A DNA stretch of 64,000 nt from JAFDBW01 sp963825575 (GCA_963825575.1 CAWGUB010000018.1:186001-250000), one strand, 5' to 3'. Counted from the first letter of the stretch, positions 9,242 to 18,406 are shown. Translations and numbers: made by a program. The notes: generated from the sequence alone by a model not told the origin.

Positions 9242-10330
9242 TCAACCGTTCTTGCTCTCGAACTCCTTCATGAATCCGGCCAGGGTCTCAACACCGGCCA
9301 GTGGCATGGCGTTGTAGATCGAAGCACGGATACCTCCGACATTGCGATGCCCTTTGAGGGCATAGAGGCCCAGGGCACCCGCTTCCTTGAGGAACTTCTC
9401 CTCCAGTTCGGGGGTCGCCAGATTAAAGCTCACATTCATGGTCCCGCGGAACTCGGGCAATATCACGCCACGGAAATAGTCGCCACCATCGATCAGGTCA
9501 TAAAGGATCCTGGCCTTCTGCTCGTTCACCTTTTCAATCGCTGCAATGCCACCTTGCTCCTGCAGCCACTCCAGGACCAGGCCAGTTACATAGATGGCAA
9601 AGGTATTGGCCGTGTTGGTCAATGAATTGTCGGCAGCACAATCTTTGTAGTTGAGCAGGGTCGGAGTCTGCGATGAAGCATATTCAAGCAGGTCTTCACG
9701 GATCACCACGATAGCGGTTCCGGCCGGCCCGAGGTTCTTCTGCAGACCGGCGTAGACGCAGCCGAATTTGCTGAGATCAAGAACCCTCGAAAGCATTTCA
9801 GATGTCTGGTCAACGATCAGCGGCACATTTCCGGTCTCCGGGAATGTCTGCCAGCGTGATCCGTACAGGGTGTTGTTGCCGGTCACGTGCAGGTAAGCAG
9901 CGTCCTGGTCGATCATCTCTGGAGTAACAACCGGGATGCGGTCGTAGTTGGTGTCGGCGCTGCTGGCAATCACCCGAATGTCCCCGAACGGCTTGGCATC
10001 CTTGTGCGCCAACTTGGCGAAGTTGCCGGTCTCGACGTAGAGACACTTGTTCGACGATGAACGGCCGGCAAGATTCATCGGCAGAGCCGAGAACTGCATG
10101 CGTGCCCCACCATGCACGAAGAGGATCTTGTAATTGTCCGGCAGGTTGGTCAACTGGCGAAAACGTTCCTGGGCATCGACCAGAACTTTTTCGAACTGCT
10201 TGGCACGATGGCTGACTTCGATGACCGAAACACCGAGCCCCTGGAAATCGAACCATTCCTTCTGAATCCGTTCCATGACCGGGACTGGCAGCATCGCCGG
10301 ACCGGCACCGAAATTATAAACCTGGGACAT
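9242..10330 (-). CDS. serC: Phosphoserine aminotransferase
   Basis: The 362-residue PLP enzyme starts with the family's YNFGAGPAMLP. It carries an active-site lysine in VYAGLQKNLGPAG, and GHRNVGGIRASIYNAMP near the C-terminus, which binds the substrate phosphate in SerC. It transaminates 3-phosphohydroxypyruvate to phosphoserine with glutamate, and in many bacteria also acts in pyridoxal phosphate synthesis. It lies 99 bp after the second serA paralogue on the same strand. A strong AGGAGG ribosome binding site precedes the ATG. No serB is seen in the window. Confidence 0.96.
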   Translation of the reverse strand: MSQVYNFGAGPAMLPVPVMERIQKEWFDFQGLGVSVIEVSHRAKQFEKVLVDAQERFRQLTNLPDNYKILFVHGGARMQFSALPMNLAGRSSSNKCLYVETGNFAKLAHKDAKPFGDIRVIASSADTNYDRIPVVTPEMIDQDAAYLHVTGNNTLYGSRWQTFPETGNVPLIVDQTSEMLSRVLDLSKFGCVYAGLQKNLGPAGTAIVVIREDLLEYASSQTPTLLNYKDCAADNSLTNTANTFAIYVTGLVLEWLQEQGGIAAIEKVNEQKARILYDLIDGGDYFRGVILPEFRGTMNVSFNLATPELEEKFLKEAGALGLYALKGHRNVGGIRASIYNAMPLAGVETLAGFMKEFESKNG

Positions 10331-10429
10331 TGTATCCTCCTGTTATCCTTATATGAATGTGTCGAAATTATTCAGCACTATACTGTTTGGATTTCCAGGA
10401 AATCCAGTATTCTGGTTCTGGATTCCCTT

Positions 10430-11599
10430 TTAAAGAGTCCGCACCTTGATGACCCCATCGATATCTTCCAGGGCCTGGATCAGCTCGGGGGTCGGTTCCT
10501 GCTCGATATCGATAATATTGTACGCAGCGTCACCACGGCTCTTGTTGATCATGTCGATCACGTTTATGTTGCGATCGGCCAGAACCGAGAGAACCTGGTT
10601 AAGCATTTTAGGTACGTTCCGGTTGGAGAACGCCAGCCGGAAACCACCATTACGTTCAAGGGTGATGCTGGGGAAATTAACCGAATGCTTGATGTTGCCA
10701 TTCTCCAGAAAATCAATCAACTGGTCGGCAACCATGATGGCGCAGTTTTCCTCAGCCTCTTCGGTGCTGGCACCAAGATGCGGAATCGAGACCACTTTAT
10801 CGTGGCCCATCATCTCCATGACCGGGAAGTCTGTGATGTATTTGCCGATCCGGCCATTATCAAGGCCCTTCAGGATAGCATCCGTATCGACAACCTTCTC
10901 GCGGGAAAGGTTGATGAGGGTCGCCCCGGGCCTGAAGCTGTCGATCAGGTCCTTGTTGATCAGGTTCCGGGTGGCTTCTAGAACCGGCAGATGCAGGGTG
11001 ACGATGTCAGATTTGGCCAACAGCGACTGCATGTTTTCCATGCGTTCAACCTCACGCGACAGACGCCAGGCCGCTTCGACCGAGAGCGCCGGATCGTAGC
11101 CCAGCACCTTCATGCCGAGCATCAGACCGGTTTCGGCAACCTTGGAGCCGATGGCACCAAGACCGACGACGCCGAGGGTCTTGCCTTTCAGTTCGGTCCC
11201 GCCATAAGTCTTCTTGCCGCCTTCGACAAGCTTGTGGAGCTCTTCGGCGGTTTTGCCTGGGCCCTCATTCCTGACGAAGTCTATTGCACCGACAATGTCA
11301 CGCGTCGAGAGCAACATTGCGGCAAGCGCGAGCTCCTTGACCGCATTGGCATTGGCGCCCGGTGCATTGAAAACCACAATGCCGCGTTCGGTGCAGTTAT
11401 CAACCGGAATATTGTTGACTCCGGCACCGGCTCGGCCGATCGCCTTGACCGAGGTTTCGATATCTTCCGGCTGCAGCACGTGGCTGCGCAGCATAATCGC
11501 ATCAGGGGTGCCTATTTCGCTGGCAATTTCATATTTATCGAGAGAAAACTTCTCCAGACCTTTGACGGAAATCTTGTTGTAGGTACGAACCTTGTTCAT
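10430..11599 (-). CDS. serA: D-3-phosphoglycerate dehydrogenase-like protein, short form with ACT (paralogue 2)
   Basis: The start is set at ATG 11599 (MNKVRTYNKIS), since the upstream extension of the open frame is leader sequence. The 389-residue protein has an NAD-binding core with GVVGLGAIGSK at 143-153 and lacks the long intervening domain of paralogue 1. It ends in an ACT domain (VLSVLADRNINVIDMINKS). Catalytic residues are present: Arg233 (LSREKV), a Glu in FPVMEMM (E262) and His274 (IPHLGAS). It is directly upstream of serC, so serC and this paralogue probably form the dedicated serine operon, with DUF1015 ahead of them. Confidence 0.9.
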   Translation of the reverse strand: MNKVRTYNKISVKGLEKFSLDKYEIASEIGTPDAIMLRSHVLQPEDIETSVKAIGRAGAGVNNIPVDNCTERGIVVFNAPGANANAVKELALAAMLLSTRDIVGAIDFVRNEGPGKTAEELHKLVEGGKKTYGGTELKGKTLGVVGLGAIGSKVAETGLMLGMKVLGYDPALSVEAAWRLSREVERMENMQSLLAKSDIVTLHLPVLEATRNLINKDLIDSFRPGATLINLSREKVVDTDAILKGLDNGRIGKYITDFPVMEMMGHDKVVSIPHLGASTEEAEENCAIMVADQLIDFLENGNIKHSVNFPSITLERNGGFRLAFSNRNVPKMLNQVLSVLADRNINVIDMINKSRGDAAYNIIDIEQEPTPELIQALEDIDGVIKVRTL

Positions 11600-11625
11600 C
11601 ACGGGCTCCAGGAAACAAAAAAGGG

Positions 11626-11662
11626 TTAAAAAGAAAACGCCGCCCCACCCACAAGGGTTTTC
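11626..11662 (-). terminator. Terminator-like hairpin between DUF1015 and serA paralogue 2
   Basis: On the minus strand GAAAAC (11662-11657) pairs with GTTTTC (11638-11633) around a GC-rich loop containing CCC-TTGT-GGG, followed by TTTTT. It lies about 35 nt upstream of the serA paralogue start, so it could end the DUF1015 transcript or act as an attenuator for serA-serC. Confidence 0.4.
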
Positions 11663-11750
11663 ATGGTCGGCGATTTCTGCTGTCAGCAGGTTGTGCATAA
11701 ACCTACTGGAAGGCCGTTTTTACACCTTTTCCGGTAGGTTGTCAATGGGC

Positions 11751-13088
11751 TCAGCGGGTAATCCTGCGTGCCTCCAGGTAGAAGCGTTTTTCGTCCGCCT
11801 CGCCCATGGAAAAAGTCTTTCGCGGCAGAGCCCCGTCACGCACGATGGTGCGAAAAAGATCGTGCTTCGAAATCGACGGCAGGTAGAAACCGATATTACC
11901 GTTCTGGCTACCTAGACGAGTGACCGCCTCGTCGCCATGAATGTAGTCAATGCGTGATTTCGGTTGTTTTTTCAGGTAGTTATCAAGGAAACTCTGCAGG
12001 GTCGCAACTTCGAGAGTCAGGGTCGGATGGTCAATCCGCAGGAGACCGAAGCCATCAGCGCTGACAAAGACGATGGCGTGAGCCACACCGGCCGCTTCAG
12101 CGGCGACGGTCGCCTCTTCAAGACCGGGGTATTTTTCCACGCTGCAGGGAGTTCCGGCCTTGCGGTAATACTCGTCAGCCTTTGCAAGCAGATCATCGAC
12201 ACTGACATCAAACACCACCCGGTGGATTGCCTCGAACTCAAGGCCGGGGTCATGCACGTTTACCAGTTCGACCAGTGCATAGCGGGCCGGGTGGTCCATG
12301 ACTTCTGCCGGATCCGCTGCCTCGGACTTAAGCTGCTCCCAGATCGCCTTTGCGGTCGCAAAGCTGTGGTTGCCATCGCCCATTGCGTAGAGCATCACCT
12401 CATCATCTTCAACGTCATAGCGTTGCTGGAAACGTGCTTTATCGGCAAGAGCGGCCAGGGCGTTGGCAACCTCAGCGAGCAGCGCCGGTTGATCAACTCT
12501 CCAACCCCGGAGGGCCCCGCTACCCTGCATCAGGTCGAAGTCGTACACCTTCTCGAGGGCGGCTTCAAACAACGGCTCGATGACTGTCTGCTCCGGGTCA
12601 TCGATCAGCACCATGATATGCGGCAGTTCAATGGCAGCGTTTTCACGCACGCGGATCCGCGGCGGTAGCCGGTCGACTATCGTCCCTTCGGTGGCCCGGA
12701 TCATCGTTTTGGTGCCCGGCCGGTAATCGTAGGCTTCGAGGTCGAGTGCTACTACCAGACCCTTGCGTGAAGCGACATGACTGGTTTTGCGATCGACCAG
12801 GACGAACCCCCGGCCCTGAGAAACCAGTGCGCCGTCTGCAAGGTATTGATTCATGCTGGCGTTGATCCTGGCAATCCGCGCGTCACCGTCGTCGTCCTCC
12901 AGGTAAACTTCCGGGAAGACCAGGCGCAAAGTTGACGGTTGATCGGCAACCAGTCGGTCGACGGCTGCCCAGTATTCCGGCTCCGAAGTATATTGATCAC
13001 AGGCAATCACAGCCCAGCAATGCAGGTCAACGCCCTGCCCGGGCAAGAGGATTTCCGGGACTTCCATGGCAAGCTTCACAAAGTTCAT
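11751..13088 (-). CDS. DUF1015 family protein (possible ParB/SerK-like kinase fold)
   Basis: The 445-residue protein is of the DUF1015 type. It carries the hallmark GDGNHSFATAKAIW at 237-250, an N-terminal PGQGVDLHCWAVIACDQYTSEPEYW block (read as two parts, residues 16-26 and 27-40) and a conserved charged region near 131-151. The DGNHS motif resembles the DGHHR motif of ParB/Srx-like free serine kinases (SerK, SbnI). With serA and serC next in line this suggests a serine or phosphoserine role, but that is inference. No signal peptide or membrane segment. ATG 13088 starts MNFVKLAMEVPE. Confidence 0.8.
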   Translation of the reverse strand: MNFVKLAMEVPEILLPGQGVDLHCWAVIACDQYTSEPEYWAAVDRLVADQPSTLRLVFPEVYLEDDDGDARIARINASMNQYLADGALVSQGRGFVLVDRKTSHVASRKGLVVALDLEAYDYRPGTKTMIRATEGTIVDRLPPRIRVRENAAIELPHIMVLIDDPEQTVIEPLFEAALEKVYDFDLMQGSGALRGWRVDQPALLAEVANALAALADKARFQQRYDVEDDEVMLYAMGDGNHSFATAKAIWEQLKSEAADPAEVMDHPARYALVELVNVHDPGLEFEAIHRVVFDVSVDDLLAKADEYYRKAGTPCSVEKYPGLEEATVAAEAAGVAHAIVFVSADGFGLLRIDHPTLTLEVATLQSFLDNYLKKQPKSRIDYIHGDEAVTRLGSQNGNIGFYLPSISKHDLFRTIVRDGALPRKTFSMGEADEKRFYLEARRITR

Positions 13089-13132
13089 TATCGTTTTTCC
13101 TGTACTTGAGAGTTGTGTGTACGAATCGAAAG

Positions 13133-13408
13133 TTATTTGACAATTCTCAGATGTGACGGACCAGGTCCGTCGCCGTCAGGCTTGTCGGGTGGATCCCCTT
13201 CCGCAGCATCACGCAGAACGGCCATGGTCGGCAAGGTCCCCGTGGCAACCATCTGTTGAATGCCGTTCGCCACGGACAGGCATTGCTTCGTACAAACCTT
13301 GCGCACCGGGCACATGGTGCAGTCAGCTTCTCCACCAGCGGCACGCAATGCATGAATCACCAGGTCAACACTTTCAATCTGGTTCAACGGGATTAGGAAC
13401 ATATCCAC
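13133..13408 (-). CDS. Small cysteine-cluster protein, function unknown
   Basis: The 91-residue protein has four closely spaced cysteines, C30-x2-C33-x5-C39-x3-C43 (DCTMCPVRKVCTKQC), which could bind an Fe-S cluster or zinc. The tail is Pro/Asp/Gly-rich and likely disordered. The gene lies 44 bp upstream of the DUF1015 gene on the same strand, so it is probably cotranscribed. I do not recognise a named family. Expression is unproven, but the Cys motif and position favour a real gene. Confidence 0.65.
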   Translation of the reverse strand: MDMFLIPLNQIESVDLVIHALRAAGGEADCTMCPVRKVCTKQCLSVANGIQQMVATGTLPTMAVLRDAAEGDPPDKPDGDGPGPSHLRIVK

Positions 13409-13417
13409 TCCTGATAA

Positions 13418-13494
13418 TTAACGCAAAGACGCGAAGGGAACAACAAAAGCGCAAAAGAAATGCCTATGGGTTTTCTTTGTGTGATTGCGTTTAA
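13418..13494. repeat. AACGCAAAG-type inverted repeat
   Basis: TTAACGCAAAGACGCGAAGG at the left and TTTCTTTGTGTGATTGCGTTT at the right form an imperfect stem around a loop of about 10 nt. It fills the gap between aroF and the Cys-cluster gene. Related sequences occur at four other intergenic places in the window. Confidence 0.6.
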
Positions 13495-13538
13495 AATGTT
13501 TTTTCGCGCGACTCATCCCGCGCCACGCGTTCCTTGTC

Positions 13539-14558
13539 TTAAAGTTTTTTCCCCGCCACTTTGGCGAACTCGGCGAGTTTCACCATCATCTTCTGAAACT
13601 CGGCAGGACGCAGTGATTGCGGGCCATCACTTGCTGCGGTTTCCGGGTGGGGGTGGACTTCGACGATCAGGCCGTCGCAACCGGCAGCCACGGAAGCGTA
13701 GCACATACTCGGCACCAGAGAAGCGTGACCGGTCGCATGCGAAGGATCGATAATAATCGGCAAGTGGGTCTGCTCTTGCAGAACCGGAATTGCAGAGATA
13801 TCCAGAGTGTTACGGGTCGCTGTTTCAAAGGTACGGATACCACGTTCGCAGAGGATCACCCGCTGGTTGCCTTCGGAGAGGATATACTCCGCGCTCATGA
13901 GGAATTCCTGGATGGTCGTCGCCATGCCTCTTTTGAGCAGAATCGGTTTGTCGAGCGTACCCAGCATTTTGAGCAGGGCAAAGTTCTGGGTATTACGCGC
14001 TCCGACCTGCATCACATCAGCATACTTTGCAACCAGATCGACATCCCGAGGGTTAACAACCTCAGTTACAATTGGCAACCCGGTCGCTTCGCGAGCCATA
14101 GCCAACAACTTGAGACCATCTTCCTCCATGCCCTGAAAAGAGTAGGGACTGGAGCGCGGCTTGAATGCGCCACCGCGCAGAACTGTGGCTCCGGCGGCCT
14201 TAACGGCATGAGCCGTTTCAAGGATCTGTTCCTCGCTCTCCACCGAACAGGGCCCGGCCATGACAATAAGCCGATCACCACCAACCGCTATGCCGGGAGC
14301 AATTTCAACAGATGTTCGCTCCAGCTTGACTTCCTTGCTTGCCAACTTGTAAGGCTTGAGAATCGGCACCACATTTTCCACGCCTGGCATCGATTCGATT
14401 GATTGCAGGACCGCCTTGCCGCGCTCATCGCCAACTGCGCCAACCACGTTGCGGGTTTCGCCGTGGATAACGTGGGGTTTATAACCCAGGTCCTTGATGC
14501 GCTGTTTGACATCGGCCAGTTCATGTTTGCTGGCGCCTTTTTTCATTACAATAATCAT
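13539..14558 (-). CDS. aroF: 3-deoxy-7-phosphoheptulonate (DAHP) synthase, AroA-beta/AroF type
   Basis: The 339-residue enzyme condenses phosphoenolpyruvate and erythrose 4-phosphate in the first shikimate step. It has the N-terminal ferredoxin-like regulatory domain (about 1-70, MIIVMKKGASK start) and the TIM-barrel core with AGPCSVES, RGGAFKPRSSPYSFQG (two motifs, about 130-145), QVGARNTQNF and DPSHATGH. This form is typical of Thermotoga/Bacillus/delta-proteobacterial DAHP synthases, in which the N-terminal domain binds aromatic amino acids. Chorismate made this way also feeds the futalosine menaquinone route encoded on both sides. The preceding leader contains a terminator-like fold. Confidence 0.95.
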   Translation of the reverse strand: MIIVMKKGASKHELADVKQRIKDLGYKPHVIHGETRNVVGAVGDERGKAVLQSIESMPGVENVVPILKPYKLASKEVKLERTSVEIAPGIAVGGDRLIVMAGPCSVESEEQILETAHAVKAAGATVLRGGAFKPRSSPYSFQGMEEDGLKLLAMAREATGLPIVTEVVNPRDVDLVAKYADVMQVGARNTQNFALLKMLGTLDKPILLKRGMATTIQEFLMSAEYILSEGNQRVILCERGIRTFETATRNTLDISAIPVLQEQTHLPIIIDPSHATGHASLVPSMCYASVAAGCDGLIVEVHPHPETAASDGPQSLRPAEFQKMMVKLAEFAKVAGKKL

Positions 14559-14644
14559 TGGATCGCTCCTTCAGGAAAGTTCCGGTCAAAGGTAAAGGCC
14601 GACAGGGCTAACCCGGCGGCCTTCTATCGTTTACTTCCCCGAAA

Positions 14645-14690
14645 CGAAAAAACCACCGGCGCCCCTGATCGAGCCTGCCCGTGGTTTCGG
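14645..14690 (-). terminator. Attenuator-like terminator in the aroF leader
   Basis: On the minus strand AAACCAC-G-GGC ... GCC-G-GTGGTTT forms a 7+3 bp stem with one mismatch, followed by extra Ts. It lies about 85 nt before the aroF ATG. A second hairpin, AAGGCCG...CGGCCTT (about 14596-14623), follows. A TTGACA box (14711-14716, minus) lies upstream. No minus-strand gene precedes it, so control of aroF by premature termination is the simplest reading. I found no convincing leader peptide. Confidence 0.5.
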
Positions 14691-14889
14691 TAGTTCTATC
14701 GACAGTTCATTGTCAACAGACTTCACCCCGGCCAGGCAGCCCAAAAAAACTGCTGAACCAAAAGGAAAAACCTGCAAACGACCAGCCTTGATATTTCATC
14801 CCGATGCCACCTTCATAATATGTTACGGTGCTTCTTGGTATCAAAAAGCACAACGGAAAGCAAGCAAAGAATCGCCCACTGCTTTTTTC

Positions 14890-14918
14890 TTGACATAAAC
14901 TGTGCTTTTCGTTACAAA
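14890..14918 (+). promoter_or_regulatory. Sigma70-type promoter of tRNA-Phe
   Basis: TTGACA (14890-14895), a 17-bp spacer and TACAAA (14913-14918) place the start about 5-10 nt before the tRNA. Confidence 0.7.
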
Positions 14919-14928
14919 ACGTTCTTCC

Positions 14929-15004
<76 letters not shown>

Positions 15005-15012
15005 CTAGATAG

Positions 15013-15045
15013 AAGCCCCCACGATACCGACCGTGGGGGCTTTTT
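15013..15045 (+). terminator. Intrinsic terminator of tRNA-Phe
   Basis: AAGCCCCCACG...CGTGGGGGCTT with an 8-nt loop is followed by TTTTTCTTT. Confidence 0.92.
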
Positions 15046-15143
15046 CTTTGCCATTTTACCGGCCTTTTTCACCTGTAAAATTCTCCGCCGCTTTTACCGT
15101 TTATGGTATTTATTGCATAAGATGCTGGTAATTAAGGGTTTTT

Positions 15144-15287
15144 ATGTTGCGCGTCATTGTCAGTTTTTTTATGATCAACCATGCCATACTGCTCTCCATG
15201 GCGCCCATCCGAGGCATATTCGGACACACCAGGCGACCGCGGCCAAAGCAGATCGATCTTTTCGGGCCACTGTATTCACGGCCCTGA
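15144..15287 (+). CDS. Possible small hydrophobic peptide (47 aa)
   Basis: This short frame, MLRVIVSFFMINHAILL..., has one hydrophobic stretch (about residues 3-20) and a basic tail, with AAGGG 5 bases before the ATG. It is the only thing I can see in the 413-base gap between tRNA-Phe and the zinc-ribbon gene. There is no family match and coding is doubtful. Confidence 0.2.
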   Translation: MLRVIVSFFMINHAILLSMAPIRGIFGHTRRPRPKQIDLFGPLYSRP

Positions 15288-15417
15288 TAATAGTGCGCCA
15301 GGAAGCTTTGCCAGCCCGGCAACCCCCCTGGTGAATTAGCTTCATCGTCATCCCTTGTCGGGGCTTCGGTCTCTGTTTCGGTGCCCCAACCAAGCCTGCG
15401 CTGGAGAGGAGGTCATT

Positions 15418-15681
15418 ATGGCACTGGTACTCTGTCCGGAATGTGGAGAAGAAACCCTCGATCGACTGACGAATTGTCCGCTTTGTGACAAGCCTCTAGC
15501 AGAGGAACGACAGCAGGCCAGCGAAGCGACCAAGCTCCTGATATATGGAGTATTGTTCCTGTGCGGCCTGACTGCGGCGACGCTCTGCAACGCCCTGGGT
15601 TACACGAGAATGGCCATCAGCCTCAGCATCGTCGGAATTGCCAGCATTGTGGTGGTGATCCTGAAGTTAGGCAAGAACTGA
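15418..15681 (+). CDS. Small zinc-ribbon membrane protein
   Basis: The start at ATG 15418 is supported by GGAGAGGAGG just upstream. The 87-residue protein begins with a zinc ribbon, CPECGEE...CPLCDK (C6, C9, C20, C23). Two hydrophobic helices follow (about 37-56 and 62-82) and it ends ILKLGKN. Function unknown; the layout is that of small membrane-tethered zinc-ribbon proteins. A GGGGC...GCCCC hairpin (about 15358-15385) precedes the ribosome binding site. Its downstream neighbours (LemA, GIDE) are also membrane proteins of unknown role. Confidence 0.75.
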   Translation: MALVLCPECGEETLDRLTNCPLCDKPLAEERQQASEATKLLIYGVLFLCGLTAATLCNALGYTRMAISLSIVGIASIVVVILKLGKN

Positions 15682-15744
15682 CGACAGCGGCAAAAACGTT
15701 CGAGAAGCATAGCCCAAAGATTGTCCCGGCCCTGTTAACTAAAC

Positions 15745-15777
15745 AAGCGGACACCTCTGCGAAAGAAGTGTCCGCTT
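15745..15777. terminator. Inverted repeat between convergent genes
   Basis: AAGCGGACAC...GTGTCCGCTT is a perfect 10-bp stem with a 13-nt loop, located between the zinc-ribbon gene and the end of lemA. It is probably a bidirectional terminator despite a weak T-tract. Its arm resembles the GGACACTT arm of the hairpin at 8551-8573. Confidence 0.6.
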
Positions 15778-15808
15778 AACTGTTTGCGATCGTAAATTCG
15801 CCGCCAAG

Positions 15809-16378
15809 CTATGTGTGCTTGAATTCCACCTTGACGTCCTGCCGGTGTTCCGGATCAATTTGCCACAGGGTTCGCTTGGCAAAGTTGAAGAGTTGGGCAA
15901 CGATCACATCGGGGAACTGTTCGACCCGGATATTATATAGATTGACCGACTCGTTGAGGAATTCACGGCGGTCCGCGATCTGATCTTCAAGTTCGGTAAT
16001 CCGGTATCCGAGCTGCTGGAAAGACTTGTCCGCCTTGAGATCCGGATATCGTTCAACCACCATGAACAACGATTTAAGGGTATCGGTCAGCATGTTCTGG
16101 GCCTGGACTTTCTGTTCATCGGTCTGGGCCTGGTTGGCCATGGAGCGGGCCTTGATGACGGCCTCCAGGGTCTTCTGCTCGTGTTGCATGTACCCCTCGC
16201 AGACCTTGATCAGTTTGGGTAGTTCGTCGTAACGCTGCTTGAGCAGGACATCAATATTGCTCCAGTTCCGCTCGATGTTGTTCTTCAGAGCCACAAAACC
16301 ATTGTAGATCGTGATGACGTAGACAACCAACGCAGCAAGGATAAAAACCAGGGCGCCGAGAACTATCCAACCTGTCAT
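15809..16378 (-). CDS. LemA family protein
   Basis: The start at ATG 16378 has GGAGGTATCAAC before it. The 189-residue protein has an N-terminal membrane helix (about 4-24) and a long helical LemA domain with YNGFVALKNNIERNWSNIDV (20 residues, about 26-45) and LLKQRYDELPKLI, and the internal YPDLKA motif. LemA proteins are envelope helical-bundle proteins of uncertain role, often encoded beside GIDE-domain, TPM or HtpX proteins. Here the GIDE-domain gene lies immediately upstream and ends only 25 bases before this start, so the two are surely cotranscribed. Confidence 0.93.
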   Translation of the reverse strand: MTGWIVLGALVFILAALVVYVITIYNGFVALKNNIERNWSNIDVLLKQRYDELPKLIKVCEGYMQHEQKTLEAVIKARSMANQAQTDEQKVQAQNMLTDTLKSLFMVVERYPDLKADKSFQQLGYRITELEDQIADRREFLNESVNLYNIRVEQFPDVIVAQLFNFAKRTLWQIDPEHRQDVKVEFKHT

Positions 16379-16403
16379 GTTGATACCTCCAAACGTTGCA
16401 ATG

Positions 16404-18406
16404 TTAAACGCCGATAAACTCCAGGAAACAGTAAAGGGCCAGGCCGGCGACACAGAGTCCTGCCAGCAGAAGGGGAATACTGGCCAGCCAGTAGTTGCGG
16501 GTCAGATTTGCTTCGCTAAGGGTTTCGGCGACAACAAAAGGTATGCCGCGCTGTGGCGCCCGGGTGATAATGACATGGCTCGCAAGGCGCCTGCCACCGG
16601 CCCCTTCTGCCAGGTGCTCCCTGAGGGCCTTCTGCTCCGCATCGCTTCTGGCGACATCCCACTCACCGTCATTGATCCGACCGTCTCCGTCTGTATCGTA
16701 GCGGTGTAAAGCGTGACGGTCAAGCTTGAGATCACGCAATGTTTCCGTGGTCCGCTCTCGCAGGCTTTTCCGCTGTTGCCGCATCGGCCGGGCGAAACCG
16801 AGGACATAGACTGTCGTCCCCTCGTAAATCACATTCTCGACCCATTTTTCACTGATGTCGTCCTCGCTCAGGCTGACCCCGTGAAAAGCCAGCGTCGCCT
16901 CTCCCGGAATCCCCGAGTGACTGATCCTGGCTTTGACGTTTGCCTGCATGGGATCAACGGTGATCACCCCGGTGCCGTCATCAACCAGGAAAGGGACATG
17001 ATTACTGTTTATGTCGCTGGTCAGCTTCCATTGGTTGCGACTGTCTTTCCTGTACTTGCGAACCCGGTAATAAATACAGGGAGACTCGCTCATTGGTGAA
17101 ACCAGGGCGTACTTGCGAAGGCCCCGGCCATGCACTTCCACCAATCCCATGGCAATCGAACGAATCCGACTGGTAGGGGTGTTCTCGATTTTGCGTTTGA
17201 GGCGGATGAAATAGAATCCCGCCCAGAACAACCCAAAAGAAGCCATGGCAGGCACAAGTCCGGCCTTCGTCGCGTAACGCCCCGCTGCGCGTAACATCTC
17301 CATATTACCCACATCAAGTAAAGTGAACGATGCGGCAAACAGGGCAGTTCCGAGCATGGAGGCAAACATGCCTGTCGTCAGTTTTTTTGCCGGACGATCA
17401 GGCGGCGAAGGCAGCCACTGTTCGGCAGATGCCTCATCTTCCCTCTCCTCCGGCTGCGCTACGGCAGCCTTGATCTCCTCGACAACTTCACCCAACCCGG
17501 GAACCGCTTGCGCATCTGCCGAAGCGATTGCGGCGGCCAGGGCCGGCTGGCCGACGGCAACGGCGACAGCGGCCAGAGCCGGGTCGATATCATCCCTTGC
17601 CTTTTCGGAGCGGTCCTGTTCAAGGTCGCACATCAACCAGCCGTACCGGGTCATCCGTTGCAGGATCTTATCCTGAGCGAGGAACTGTCCGTCAAGGCTT
17701 TTAATCTGACAATCCGGGATACGGCCGAGGCCAAAATCCGTATGCAGAGAGAAACGGCCAGCGTACTCCTCTGCCAGTTTAACGATCGCCTTAAGATTGC
17801 GCGTTGCACTCAAAGTCATTCTATCGCCCAACCCCTTGGCGTTAAACCGGGCCGGGAAAACCCGTACGACATCTCCAGGCTGCGCCTGGGCATCGAGGAG
17901 ATACAAGTCGAGCACAGGTGTTCCTTTGAGGACGGAGTCGAGCATTTTTTCATCGGCCATGGCCGTGACATGCCTGGCATCCTTGTATCGCCTCTGTATC
18001 GTATGTCGTCTGAGAGTACGCTCTTCGAGCTTTCCGGAGACATCGGCCAGAACGGCGACAATCGATGCTCCGCGCGATAAACCAACGGTCTTCTCACGGC
18101 AGACCAACTCGACCACGTCTGACTTGACAACCAGTTCACGCAATCTCAAGGGGGGCGATATCTCCTCGGTCCGTTGAATCACCCAGCATTCATAACCGTT
18201 GCTGCGCAACAGTTCGGCAAGCGCTCTGTTTTCTCGCGGCTGCCCAATCCGAACAGAGCCTTGCCGGAACCGGTCAAGCGGGTTCTGGCTGCGTAGGCGT
18301 CCAGGCCATAATCACTCATCAAAACACGCAGGAGGTTTTCCAGGCCGGGCTTGGATGCCGGCCTCTGGGAGGCAATCAGTTGGCAGGTTTTTGATTCTTC
18401 GGCCAT
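16404..18406 (-). CDS. GIDE-domain membrane protein with EF-hand loop, frameshifted N-terminus
   Basis: The main frame (601 residues, ending at 16404) starts in mid-protein. Its missing N-terminus (MAEESKTCQL..., ATG 18406 or TTG 18442) is in another frame, joined by a -1 shift in the run of four A/T at 18229-18232 (GLGSREK then RALAELLRSNGYEC). The restored length is about 667. Layout in the 601-residue frame: N-terminal unknown domain, an Ala-rich acidic linker (about 205-270), two hydrophobic segments (about 285-340), then a GIDE domain (about 355-475, MSESPCIYYRVRKY). An EF-hand loop D505-x-D507-x-D509-G-x-I-xxx-E516 (16662-16697) and a final membrane helix (about 573-595) follow. GIDE domains occur in membrane proteins of unknown bacterial function; eukaryotic relatives carry a RING domain, absent here. 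It is encoded directly before lemA. Confidence 0.78.

Noticed and set aside
14710..14898. 62-residue plus-strand frame upstream of tRNA-Phe
   Set aside because: It overlaps the tRNA promoter, has no family resemblance and no ribosome binding site.
15358..15385. Possible riboswitch (c-di-GMP type) before the zinc-ribbon gene
   Set aside because: There is only a GGGGC/GCCCC hairpin; the conserved GEMM core is not recognisable.
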